This document shows, piece after piece, positions 42,268 to 50,655 of a stretch of 64,000 nt of DNA. The position numbers and the translations under genes are program-made. Each line of letters starts with the position of its first letter. The stretch's first letter is position 1. Below the pieces are notes generated by a model, which was not told the DNA's origin, made no database searches, and saw only the letters and a program-made list of their open reading frames with translations. This stretch comes from DASUCS01 sp041166385 (lineage in GTDB: Bacteria > Actinomycetota > Acidimicrobiia > Acidimicrobiales > JACDCH01): NCBI GenBank assembly GCA_041166385.1, contig JBEEFW010000023.1, positions 42,045 through 106,044 on the forward strand, given 5' to 3'.

Positions 42268-43621
42268 GGAAGTCGCCCGCGGCCGGTTCGCCGACGAACC
42301 GGCCGTCAGCGGCGACGAGCCGGCCACGTGAGTACACCGCCGCCGGCCAGCCCGTCACTGTCATCCCTTCGTACGGGGAGTGATCGACCGCCATGTGCAG
42401 CTGCGACGCGGCCAGCGACTGGCGCCGCGCCGGATCCCACACCACCACGTCGGCGTCGGCGCCAACGCGCACGTTGCCCTTCCGCGGCCACAGACCGAAC
42501 AGCCGAGCGGGCGACTCCGCGCACAATCGCACCCAGTCCTCGACAGTGATGCGTCCGGCGGCCACTCCCTCCCACACGAGACCCAGCCGGGTCTCGATGC
42601 CGGGCAGCCCTCCAGGGATCTCGGTGAAGTCGGCGTAGCCAGCCGGACGGGCCCGCACCCCGGCGCGCCGATCCGCGACGGTGAACGGACAGTGATCGGT
42701 GGCGACCGCGTCGATGCCGCCGTCGGCGAGGCCGTGCCACAGCTCCTCGATGTGCCATGGATCGCGCAACGGGGGCGTGCACACGTACGACTCGCCATCC
42801 GGATCGTCAAGGCGGGCGGTGTCGAGGTACAGATACTGCGGGCACGTCTCCGCGTGGACGTCGACACCGCGTTCGCGCGCCTCGCGCACGGCGGCGAGCG
42901 CGGGGGCGGACGACAGGTGTACGAGGTAGATCGGCGACTCAGTTTGCTCGGCGAGCGCGCACGCCCGCTCGACCGCCTCGGCCTCGAGCACCGCCGGCCG
43001 CGTGCGGGCGTGCTCCATCACTCCGGTGCGGCCTTCGGCCAGGGCCTGGCGCCGCAGCGCCTCGATCGCGCCGCCGCTCTCGCAGTGGAGGGTGACGAGT
43101 CCACCGTGGCGCTTCGCCATGCGCAGGGTCTCGAGGATCACGTCGTCGTCGACCATCAGCAACTCGGGATACGCCATGTACAACTTGAACGACGTCACGC
43201 CCGCCTCCACGCACTGCGCGATCGCCCGTTCAGGCACGCGCTCGGTGAAGGTCATGTGCAGGCCGTAATCGACACATGCGGGCTCGGCCCATCGACGCCA
43301 GGTGCCGAGCGCGTCCATCGGGTCTTCGCCCCGGTAGGCGGTGACGTAGTCGATGATCGTGGTCGTTCCGCCCACGGCGGCGGCGCGGGTGCCGGTGTCG
43401 AAGTCGTCGCTCACTCGCACCTGCCCGACCGGCAAGTGGAGATGCGTGTGGACGTCGACGCCGCCCGGTACGACGAGGCAATCCGTGCAGTCGACCACGT
43501 CCTCGCGCGGATCGGGGTGAAGGTCGGTGCCCACCGCGCTGATGCGTCCGGAGGAGTCGATTCGCAGGTCGGCGCGACGGTGCCCATCGACGTCGACGAT
43601 CGTTCCGCCCTCGAGCAGCAT
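42248..43621 (-). CDS. D-hydantoinase/dihydropyrimidinase-like amidohydrolase
   Basis: A 457-residue cyclic amidohydrolase: N-terminal sandwich MLLEGGTIVDVDGHRRADLRI, metal HTHLHLP, TSFKLYMAYP with the Lys that is normally carboxylated as a metal bridge, LVTLHCESG, IYLVHLSS and DAVATDHCPFT with the late Asp. It opens hydantoin or dihydropyrimidine rings, or allantoin-like ones. E. coli HyuA, in the xdhD-ssnA locus, is a phenylhydantoinase of this family. The ATG at 43621 is preferred to a long upstream frame. It overlaps the convergent HTH gene by 20 bases and diverges from the thiamine-binding gene. Confidence 0.85.
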   Translation of the reverse strand: MLLEGGTIVDVDGHRRADLRIDSSGRISAVGTDLHPDPREDVVDCTDCLVVPGGVDVHTHLHLPVGQVRVSDDFDTGTRAAAVGGTTTIIDYVTAYRGEDPMDALGTWRRWAEPACVDYGLHMTFTERVPERAIAQCVEAGVTSFKLYMAYPELLMVDDDVILETLRMAKRHGGLVTLHCESGGAIEALRRQALAEGRTGVMEHARTRPAVLEAEAVERACALAEQTESPIYLVHLSSAPALAAVREARERGVDVHAETCPQYLYLDTARLDDPDGESYVCTPPLRDPWHIEELWHGLADGGIDAVATDHCPFTVADRRAGVRARPAGYADFTEIPGGLPGIETRLGLVWEGVAAGRITVEDWVRLCAESPARLFGLWPRKGNVRVGADADVVVWDPARRQSLAASQLHMAVDHSPYEGMTVTGWPAAVYSRGRLVAADGRFVGEPAAGDFLSRAPR

Positions 43622-43627
43622 GGCCGT

Positions 43628-43633
43628 TAGGTT
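43628..43633 (+). promoter_or_regulatory. leaderless -10 of the thiamine-binding gene
   Basis: TAGGTT with a 7-base spacer to the ATG at 43641. It overlaps the first bases upstream of the divergent hydantoinase start at 43621. Confidence 0.45.
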
Positions 43634-43640
43634 GGACGCG

Positions 43641-43874
43641 ATGGCGTTGCGCGTCGAGTTCACCGTCGAACCATTTGTCGAAGGCTCGCCCGGTCCGCAC
43701 GTCGAAGCGGCCGTCGAAGCCGCCGCAGCGGAGGGTCTCGAGGTCGAATTCGGTCCATTCGGGACGTCGGCGGGCGGCGACGACGATGTCGTGCTCGGGG
43801 CGATCGACGCCGTGGTGCGGGCCGCCATCGCCGCGGGGGCAACCCGGCTCTCGCTCCAAGTGACCCGTATCTGA
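43641..43874 (+). CDS. thiamine-binding (MTH1187/YkoF-type) protein
   Basis: A 77-residue protein of the MTH1187 family: LRVEFTVEPFVEGSPGPHVEAA, then EGLEVEFGPFGTSAGG and RLSLQVTRI. These ferredoxin-like-fold proteins bind thiamine or hydroxymethylpyrimidine in related species. It might accompany the NMT1-type importer, but its leaderless promoter suggests separate expression. The start follows TAGGTT at the proper leaderless distance. A palindrome follows its stop. Confidence 0.85.
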   Translation: MALRVEFTVEPFVEGSPGPHVEAAVEAAAAEGLEVEFGPFGTSAGGDDDVVLGAIDAVVRAAIAAGATRLSLQVTRI

Positions 43875-43879
43875 CGGCG

Positions 43880-43927
43880 ACTGAAGTGCACGGACATGAC
43901 GGTTCCGTCATGCGGGTGCACTTCAGT
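43880..43927. repeat. intergenic palindrome, family A
   Basis: Twenty-three-base arms (43880-43902 and 43905-43927) around a TT loop, with three central mismatches, starting ACTGAAGTGCACGGACATGA. The AGTGCA and CGGACA blocks match the palindrome at 24009. It separates the thiamine-binding gene from the xanthine dehydrogenase operon. Confidence 0.7.
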
Positions 43928-43961
43928 CCGGCCCAGTTCACAGAGCCTTCACGGCGGCGCG

Positions 43962-43977
43962 TTGACATTTTGTTGAA
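43962..43977 (+). promoter_or_regulatory. putative purine-regulon operator, copy 5
   Basis: TTGACATTTTGTTGAA, identical to copy 1, ending 15 bases before the GTG of the xanthine dehydrogenase FAD-subunit gene. The identical 16-mer before two different molybdenum-hydroxylase operons is the strongest single sign of a shared regulator. Confidence 0.7.
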
Positions 43978-43992
43978 GGGCACTCCACCCTG

Positions 43993-44856
43993 GTGGCTCC
44001 CATGCCAGTGATGCTGCCGACCACGCTGGAGGATGCACTGGCCGCGCTCGACTCGGCGCCGGCCACGATCCTCGCGGGCGGCACCGATCTCATGGTCGAG
44101 GTCAACGACGGTCGGCGTACCCCGGAGGCGGTGGTGGCGATTGCACGTATCAACGAGCTGCGCGGGTGGGAGGTCGACGGCGACGACTGGGTTGTCGGCG
44201 CGGCGGTCACCTACACCGACCTGCTGGACCCGATGGTTGCAGTCCACTCGCCGGCGCTCGCGGCCGCCGCTCGGACGGTCGGCTCGCCCCAGATCCGCAA
44301 CGCGGGCACCATCGGAGGCAACCTCGCGACCGCGTCGCCCGCGGGCGACACACTGCCGGTGCTTGTCGCGCTCGACGCCACGGTGGAGATCGCCAGCGCA
44401 GCGGGGCGGCGCACGGTTCGCGTTGTCGACCTGCTCACCGGACCGAAGCGCACGACGTTGGGCCCGAACGAGCTGATCGTGTCGGTGCGCATTCCGCGTT
44501 GGCGAGGACCGCAGGACTACCTGAAGGTCGGCGTCCGCAACGCGATGGTGATCGCCGTTGCGTCGCTGGCGTTCGCCATCGACCTCGACCGGCAGCAGGT
44601 CGGTATCGGCCTGGGATCGGTCGGTCCGGTCCCGATCGTGCCATCGGCCGCGGCGGGGTGGCTGACCGAACGGCTCGAATGGCGCGCAGACGGCGTGACG
44701 CTGCGGAACAACGATGACCTCGACGTGTTCGGCGCTCGTGTCGCCGATGCCGCGCAGCCGATCGACGACCATCGATCAACCGCGACCTATCGCCGGCACG
44801 CGGTTGGCGTGCTTGCTCGCCGAGCGCTTCGGCGCGCACTGGCGTTCGGGGCATGA
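43993..44856 (+). CDS. xanthine dehydrogenase FAD-binding subunit
   Basis: A 287-residue medium subunit of the CoxM/PucC/XdhB type: TILAGGTDLMVEVNDG at the FAD site, then VGSPQIRNAGTIGGNLATASPAGD, the family's second FAD motif, and a C-terminal CO-dehydrogenase flavoprotein domain. GTG at 43993 or ATG at 44002 could start it. It overlaps the small Fe-S subunit gene (ATGA), so it forms the first of three subunits. It accepts electrons from the Fe-S subunit and passes them to the acceptor. Confidence 0.88.
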   Translation: MAPMPVMLPTTLEDALAALDSAPATILAGGTDLMVEVNDGRRTPEAVVAIARINELRGWEVDGDDWVVGAAVTYTDLLDPMVAVHSPALAAAARTVGSPQIRNAGTIGGNLATASPAGDTLPVLVALDATVEIASAAGRRTVRVVDLLTGPKRTTLGPNELIVSVRIPRWRGPQDYLKVGVRNAMVIAVASLAFAIDLDRQQVGIGLGSVGPVPIVPSAAAGWLTERLEWRADGVTLRNNDDLDVFGARVADAAQPIDDHRSTATYRRHAVGVLARRALRRALAFGA

Positions 44857-45338
44857 GCGAGCTCTACGAGTTGACCGTCAACGGCGAGCGCCGCGTGGTG
44901 ACCGACGCGTGGCTCGGGGAGAGCTTGCTCTACGTGCTTCGCGAGCGGTTGGGCCTGCCCGGCTCGAAGAGCGGATGCGAGCAAGGTGAGTGCGGTTCGT
45001 GCTCGGTGTTCATGAATGACGCGCTGGTGTGCTCGTGTCTCGTGCTTGCCGCATCCGCGGCCGGGTCCGACATCGTGACGATCGAAGGGCTGCAACCCGA
45101 CGAGCGTGGCGACTTCACCGACGTCCAGCGCGCGTTCGCGGAAGCGGGAGCGGTGCAGTGTGGCTTCTGCACCCCGGGTCTCGTGATGGCCGTGCACGAC
45201 CTTCTCGAGCGCGACCCCGCACCGAGCTCACTCGCGGTGCAAGAAGCACTCTCGGGCAACTTGTGTCGGTGCACGGGCTACGGCCGTGTCCTCGCAGCGG
45301 TGGAAGTCGCCATCGCGTCGAGGACGTCCGCGCCATGA
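44853..45338 (+). CDS. xanthine dehydrogenase [2Fe-2S] subunit
   Basis: A 161-residue small subunit with two iron-sulfur domains: plant-type GCEQGECGSCSVF and the second-cluster motifs QCGFCTPG and LCRCTGY. The layout is that of CoxS/XdhC-type proteins, which shuttle electrons from the molybdenum centre to the FAD subunit. ATG overlaps the previous stop; the next ATG overlaps its own. Confidence 0.9.
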   Translation: MSELYELTVNGERRVVTDAWLGESLLYVLRERLGLPGSKSGCEQGECGSCSVFMNDALVCSCLVLAASAAGSDIVTIEGLQPDERGDFTDVQRAFAEAGAVQCGFCTPGLVMAVHDLLERDPAPSSLAVQEALSGNLCRCTGYGRVLAAVEVAIASRTSAP

Positions 45339-47530
45339 GCGTCGACAGTCGCCCGTCGGCAACCGACACCGCGGTTCGGGGTGGACTCGGTGAGAGCGCG
45401 GCGCGCCCGGATGGCGGTCCGAAGGTGCGCGGCGAGTTCGCGTTCTCCGGCGATCTCTGGGCCGAAGGCATGTTGTGGGGCCAGGCGCTGCGCTCGCCTC
45501 ACCCGTCCGCCCGGATCTGCAGCATCGACGTCTCGGCCGCGTTGGCATTGCCTGGCGTGTTCGCAGTGCTCACGGCCGAGGACGTGCCGGTGAACCGGTA
45601 CGGGATCGAACACCGCGACCAGCCGGTGCTGGCCGGCGACGTGGTGCGCTACACGGGGGAGCCCGTGGCGTGTGTCGCGGCCGATCATCCCGAGATCGCG
45701 CGGCGCGCCTGCGCCGCGATCGTCGTCGACTACGAGGTGCTCACGCCCGTCGTCGACCCGGAGCAGGCCATCGACGGTTCGCCGCTCCATCCGGACGGAA
45801 ACCTGTACCGGCACCTCACCATCCGACGCGGCGACATCGGCGTTCTGGGCCCCGTCGTGGTGGAAGGCACCTACGAGGTCGGCATGCAGGATCAAGCCTT
45901 CATGGGCCCCGAAGCCGGACTCGCGGTGCCGGCCGAGGACGGCGGTGTCGATCTCGTCGTGTCGACCCAATGGCTGCACAACGACCGCGATCAGGTGGCG
46001 GAGTGTCTGGGGTTGCCGCCGGAGAAGGTGCGCCTGTCGCTCGGCGGTGTCGGCGGCGCGTTCGGCGCCCGCGAAGACGTCAGCCTGCACGTTCACGCCT
46101 GCCTGCTCGCGCAACGCACCGGCCGCCCGATCAAGATCGTGTACTCGCGAACCGAGTCGTTCCTCGGTCACGTGCATCGGCATCCCGCGCGCATCTGGAT
46201 GCGGCACTCGTGCGACCACGACGGCGCGCTGCGCACGTTCGAAACGCGCATCGTGCTCGACGGGGGCGCGTACCGGTCGTCGAGCTACCACGTCGTCGCC
46301 AACGCCGCCTGCTTCTCGGCCGGTCCGTACCGCGTTCCCGCTGCGTTGGTGGAGGCCTATGGCGTCCGTACGAACAATCCGCCATGTGGCGCGATGCGCG
46401 GGTTCGGTGCCGTGCAGGTGTGCTTCGCGCACGAGGCGCAGATGGATCGGCTCGCACAGGCGTGTGGCGTCGACCCGATCGAGCTGCGCCTGCGCAACGC
46501 TCTCGGCCCGGGCGATGAGCTCCTCACGGGCCAGGTCGTCACCGGATCACTCCCGGTCGAGCGCGTGATCCGTGAGTGCGCCGCCCTGCCGATGCCCGGT
46601 GCCGCGGTCGACGACTCTCTCGCGCGCCCAGGTGGCGCCGGCCGGACCAGCGACACGGTCGACGTGACGCGCGGGATCGGGTTCGCCGTCGGCTTCAAGA
46701 ACCTCATGTACGCCGAGGGCTACATGGATGGGTCGACGGCGCGTTGCCGCCTCGAAGACGGGCTCGTCACGATCACCTGTGGAGCGGCCGAGGTCGGGCA
46801 AGGATTCGTCACGCTCGCGCAGCAGATTGCGCGCACCGTCCTCGATGTCGAGGATGTGCTGCTCGCGCCGGCGGACACTTCGATCGGGTCAGCCGGGTCC
46901 ACCTCCGCGAGTCGCCAGACGATGATGTCGGGCGGTGCGGTGGAGAAGGCGTGCCTCGCAGTCCGCGACCAACGCGATGCGCACCTCGCCGCCGGCCAGG
47001 CGCTCGAAGGAGTCGTCTTCGAGGCGACCGAGGAGTACCACCACCGGCTGACACATCCGCTCGACCACGACGGGCAAGGCGACGCGCACGTGTCGTTCGC
47101 CTGCGCCGCGCACCGCGCCATCGTGGATGTCGACGTCGAGCTCGGCCTCGTGCGCGTAGTGCAGATCGCCACCGCGCAGGACGTCGGGCGTGTGCTGAAC
47201 CCGCTCCAGGTCACCGGCCAGATCGAGGGCGGGATCGCGCAGGGAGTCGGCCTGGCCGTGATGGAAGAGCTCCTCGTCGACGGTGGTCACGTCCGCAACC
47301 CGAACTTCACCGACTATCTGATCCCGACGACGCTCGACATGCCGACCGTCGTCTACTCGCTCGTCGAAGAACCCGAACCCGGGGCCCCGTTCGGTGCCAA
47401 AGGGGTGGGGGAGCCACCGACGATCTCCTCGACACCCGCGGTCGTCGCCGCCATACGGGCGGCATCGGGCGTCCCCCTCTCCAGAGTTCCGGTGCGCCCC
47501 GGTGACCTCACGGGTGCCATCGTGGGGTGA
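45335..47530 (+). CDS. xanthine dehydrogenase molybdopterin subunit
   Basis: A 731-residue large subunit. Signatures are VGGAFGAREDVS, NNPPCGAMRGFGAVQ with the substrate Arg, and GAKGVGEPPTI with the catalytic Glu. Unlike the fused enzyme at 19426 it has GAREDVS rather than GGKEDM and separate FAD and Fe-S subunits. It is a classical actinobacterial-type purine hydroxylase that would oxidise hypoxanthine or xanthine. The downstream TGATG overlap joins the allantoate-type amidohydrolase. Confidence 0.88.
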   Translation: MSVDSRPSATDTAVRGGLGESAARPDGGPKVRGEFAFSGDLWAEGMLWGQALRSPHPSARICSIDVSAALALPGVFAVLTAEDVPVNRYGIEHRDQPVLAGDVVRYTGEPVACVAADHPEIARRACAAIVVDYEVLTPVVDPEQAIDGSPLHPDGNLYRHLTIRRGDIGVLGPVVVEGTYEVGMQDQAFMGPEAGLAVPAEDGGVDLVVSTQWLHNDRDQVAECLGLPPEKVRLSLGGVGGAFGAREDVSLHVHACLLAQRTGRPIKIVYSRTESFLGHVHRHPARIWMRHSCDHDGALRTFETRIVLDGGAYRSSSYHVVANAACFSAGPYRVPAALVEAYGVRTNNPPCGAMRGFGAVQVCFAHEAQMDRLAQACGVDPIELRLRNALGPGDELLTGQVVTGSLPVERVIRECAALPMPGAAVDDSLARPGGAGRTSDTVDVTRGIGFAVGFKNLMYAEGYMDGSTARCRLEDGLVTITCGAAEVGQGFVTLAQQIARTVLDVEDVLLAPADTSIGSAGSTSASRQTMMSGGAVEKACLAVRDQRDAHLAAGQALEGVVFEATEEYHHRLTHPLDHDGQGDAHVSFACAAHRAIVDVDVELGLVRVVQIATAQDVGRVLNPLQVTGQIEGGIAQGVGLAVMEELLVDGGHVRNPNFTDYLIPTTLDMPTVVYSLVEEPEPGAPFGAKGVGEPPTISSTPAVVAAIRAASGVPLSRVPVRPGDLTGAIVG

Positions 47531-48777
47531 TGGCTGCGAGTGAGCTCCGAATCTCGTTCCCTCGGCTCCGATCTCGGCTCGACGCGTTGGCCGAGCTCGG
47601 TGCCATCGACGGCGGCGGCTGCTCGCGCCTCGCGCTGACCGACGACGACAAGGCCGGGCGTGATCTCGTCGTCACGTGGATGCGCGATCTCGGCCTGCGC
47701 GTGACGATCGATGGCATCGGCAACGTGGTCGCGACATGGCCCCCTGAGCGCCAGGAGCCGCCGGTGCTGACCGGCAGTCACATCGACACCGTCGCGACCG
47801 GCGGTCGGTACGACGGTTGCCTGGGGGTACTGGCCGGCTTGGAGGTGCTGGAGACGGTGATCACTGCCGGCATCGAGACCGAACGGCCCCTGGCGGTCGC
47901 GTTCTTCACGGACGAGGAAGGCAGCCGGTTCGCGCCGGACATGCTCGGCAGCTTGGTCTTCGCCGGCGGCATGTCAGTCGAGGACGCGCGCTCGTTGGTG
48001 GGTGTCGATGGTGCCGTGCTCGGGCAGGAGCTCGAGCGCATCGGGTACGCCGGCATCGAGCCGTGCCCGTCGCGCCCCCCGCACGCGTACGTCGAGCTGC
48101 ACATCGAGCAGGGTCCCGTGCTCGAAGCCGAGGCGATCACGATCGGCGCCGTCACCGGCGTGCAGGGCATCTCTTGGACCGAGGTCGTGATCACCGGCCA
48201 GTCGAACCATGCGGGCACCACACCAATGAACATGCGTCGCGACGCGGCGCTCGCCGCCTTCCGGGTCGGCGCGTTCGTGCGCGATCTCGCCGATGATCTG
48301 GGCCCGCCGCAGGTGGGCACCGTCGGTCGGTTGACGTTGCACCCGAACCTCGTCAATGTCGTCGCGGCCCGCGCCACGATGACGGTCGATCTACGCAACA
48401 CCGACGGAGCGGTCCTCGCGCAAGCCGAGGCTCGGTTGTTCCGCTTCCTCGATCAGCTCGCCGGGGACCACGACCTGACCATCGAGCATCGATCGCTCGC
48501 CCGGTTCGAGCCCGTCGAGTTCGACGACAACGTGATTGCGCTCGTCGAGCAGGTTGCCCTCGACCACGGCCATACCGTGCGCCGCCTCCCGTCCGGCGCA
48601 GGCCACGATGCGCAGATGCTGGCCCGCGTGTGTCCGGCCGGAATGGTCTTTGTCCCGAGCGCGAAAGGGATCAGCCACAACCCGGCGGAGCACACGGACG
48701 ACCCCGACCTCGAGGCGGGCGCCAACGTGCTCCTGCAGTGCGTGCTCGCGTTGGCCGGCGTGAAGGAGTCATTGTGA
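47530..48777 (+). CDS. M20 allantoate/N-carbamoyl-amino-acid amidohydrolase
   Basis: A 415-residue M20-family hydrolase: LTGSHIDTVATGGRYDGCLG provides the His/Asp metal ligands, AVAFFTDEEGSRFAPDMLGS the Glu pair, and GRLTLHPNLVNVV and SGAGHDAQML the later ligands. Sequence and length match AllC and L-carbamoylase/ureidoglycolate-type enzymes. It would hydrolyse allantoate or an N-carbamoyl product of the hydantoinase. The start is ATG at 47530 (TGATG); GTG at 47527 is also possible. Confidence 0.88.
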   Translation: MAASELRISFPRLRSRLDALAELGAIDGGGCSRLALTDDDKAGRDLVVTWMRDLGLRVTIDGIGNVVATWPPERQEPPVLTGSHIDTVATGGRYDGCLGVLAGLEVLETVITAGIETERPLAVAFFTDEEGSRFAPDMLGSLVFAGGMSVEDARSLVGVDGAVLGQELERIGYAGIEPCPSRPPHAYVELHIEQGPVLEAEAITIGAVTGVQGISWTEVVITGQSNHAGTTPMNMRRDAALAAFRVGAFVRDLADDLGPPQVGTVGRLTLHPNLVNVVAARATMTVDLRNTDGAVLAQAEARLFRFLDQLAGDHDLTIEHRSLARFEPVEFDDNVIALVEQVALDHGHTVRRLPSGAGHDAQMLARVCPAGMVFVPSAKGISHNPAEHTDDPDLEAGANVLLQCVLALAGVKESL

Positions 48778-49679
48778 CCCGCGAGGTCGTCGTCGCCGCC
48801 GCGCAGATGGGGCCGGTGGCGCGGCGAGACACTCGGGCCGACGTCGTCGAGCGGTTGATCGCCATGATGCGAGGTGCGGCGACGGACGGCGCCGAGCTGG
48901 TGGTGTTCCCTGAGCTCGCGCTCACAACGTTCTTCCCGCGATGGTGGATCGAGGACGACTCCGAGCTCCTCTCGTTCTTCGAGGCCGAGATGCCGGGGCC
49001 GGACACCAAGCCGCTGTTCGACGAGGCCCGCCGGCTCGGCGTCGGGTTCCATCTCGGTTACGCGGAGCTCACGCCGGACGGCCATCGGTACAACACCGCG
49101 GTGCTCGCGGACCGCGACGGTTCGACCGTCGCGAAGTACCGCAAGGTCCACCTGCCGGGGCACGAGGAGCACGAGCCCTCACGGCCGTTTCAACACCTCG
49201 AGCGCCGCTACTTCGAACCAGGCCCGGACACCTTCGCGGTCACCGAGGCCTTCGGTGGTCTGATCGGGCTGGCCATCTGCAACGACCGTCGATGGCCGGA
49301 GACGTATCGAGTGCTCGGGCTGCAGGGCGTCGAGCTGGTGCTGGTCGGCTACAACACGCCCGTGCACTACGCACCCGATCCCACGCAGGATCGCCTGGCC
49401 GCGTTCCACAACAACCTCGTCATGGCGTCTGGCGCGTACCAGAACGGAACGTGGGTGGTCGGAGTGGCCAAGGGCGGCGTCGAGGAGGGCGTCGAATCCC
49501 TCGCCGACAGCCAGATCATCGCTCCGTCGGGTGAAGTCGTCGCTCGTGCTGCGACAGACGGCGACGAGGTCATCATCGCGGCCTGCGATCTCGATCTCTG
49601 CGCGAGCTACAAGAACACGCTGTTCGACTTCACGCGCTACCGGCGTCCCGAGATGTACGGCTTGATCACTGATGCCTGA
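48774..49679 (+). CDS. N-carbamoyl-D-amino acid hydrolase-like nitrilase
   Basis: A 301-residue carbon-nitrogen hydrolase with the catalytic triad Glu in LVVFPELALT, Lys in YRKVHLPGHEEHE and Cys in GLAICNDRRWPE. The PFQHLERRYFEPG segment is characteristic of D-carbamoylase (N-carbamoyl-D-amino-acid amidohydrolase). With the hydantoinase at 42248 it would complete a hydantoin-to-amino-acid route or remove carbamoyl from a urate fragment. GTG at 48774 overlaps the preceding stop. Confidence 0.85.
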   Translation: MTREVVVAAAQMGPVARRDTRADVVERLIAMMRGAATDGAELVVFPELALTTFFPRWWIEDDSELLSFFEAEMPGPDTKPLFDEARRLGVGFHLGYAELTPDGHRYNTAVLADRDGSTVAKYRKVHLPGHEEHEPSRPFQHLERRYFEPGPDTFAVTEAFGGLIGLAICNDRRWPETYRVLGLQGVELVLVGYNTPVHYAPDPTQDRLAAFHNNLVMASGAYQNGTWVVGVAKGGVEEGVESLADSQIIAPSGEVVARAATDGDEVIIAACDLDLCASYKNTLFDFTRYRRPEMYGLITDA

Positions 49680-50655
49680 GGTCCTCGACGTCGACCTGCT
49701 CACCTTCGAGACCGGCTCGGCCGACGCGCGGGCAGCGGTCGTCGACGGCGTCATGGAGAGTCTCGGTACCGGGTTCGTGTTCGTGGCGCACGACATCCCA
49801 CCGGACCTTCTCGACACAGCGTACGGCTTGCTTGCTGACTTCTTTTCGCTGCCCGCAGAGCGGAAGGAGCGGTGGCGCGCGCCGGAGAGCCACGGACAGA
49901 CGGGGTACACCGGCCTGCTCGTCGAAACCGCGGCCAACAGCGATGTTCCCGACTGGAAAGAGATGTTGAACTGGGGAGCGGCGTTGCCGCGGCATCACCC
50001 GCTGCGCGCTCGCTACCCGCACCGTTACATCGACCCGGTGCTGCCCGAGGATGATGTGCCGGGGATTCGCAAGGCGCTCGAAGAGCTGCACGCGCGTGTC
50101 CTCGACGTCCAAGCTCGGTTCCTGCGCATCGTCGCCACGGGAATCGACGTGGATGTCGCGTACTTCGACGACGTGCTCCGTGACGGCACCCACCTCACGC
50201 GAGCCATTCACTACCCGGCGATGACAGCCGCGCCCTCGTCGGCGCACGTCTGGGCCGATGCACATGCCGACATCAACCTCGTCACTGGGTTGCCTCGAGC
50301 CTCGACTCGAGGTTTGCAGCTCCTCGCTGAGCACGGCTGGGTCGACGTGGTGCCACCCGAGGGTCACATGATCATCAATTCCGGGATGATGCTCGAGCGC
50401 CTTACCAACGGCCGCATCCCTGCCGGTCTGCATCGCGTGATCGCGACGGACGAGGATGCCGGCGATCGTTACTCGGTCGTGCAGTTCTGTCATCCAGCGC
50501 CGTGGTTCCAGCTCGCGCCGGTGCCGTCCTGTGTCGATGACGCACATCCGCTGCGCTACGGAACGATCGAGGCCGGCGCGCTGCTCGATCGTGTTCTCTA
50601 CGAGATCGGCCTGATCACGGCCGACCCGCCGCTTCCCACTCCCGATGAGCGGTGA
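49672..50655 (+). CDS. isopenicillin-N-synthase-family oxygenase (second copy)
   Basis: A 327-residue Fe(II)/2OG oxygenase: an N-terminal DIOX_N region (GTGFVFVAHDIPPDLLDTAY), metal site HADINLVT (HxD) and GLHRVIAT (distal His). It differs from the copy at 34668. ATG at 49672 lies eight bases inside the D-carbamoylase gene, so it is translationally linked to the xanthine dehydrogenase operon. An oxygenase at the end of a urate/hydantoin operon might open a ring or remove an alkyl group, but no substrate is known. Confidence 0.82.
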   Translation: MPEVLDVDLLTFETGSADARAAVVDGVMESLGTGFVFVAHDIPPDLLDTAYGLLADFFSLPAERKERWRAPESHGQTGYTGLLVETAANSDVPDWKEMLNWGAALPRHHPLRARYPHRYIDPVLPEDDVPGIRKALEELHARVLDVQARFLRIVATGIDVDVAYFDDVLRDGTHLTRAIHYPAMTAAPSSAHVWADAHADINLVTGLPRASTRGLQLLAEHGWVDVVPPEGHMIINSGMMLERLTNGRIPAGLHRVIATDEDAGDRYSVVQFCHPAPWFQLAPVPSCVDDAHPLRYGTIEAGALLDRVLYEIGLITADPPLPTPDER

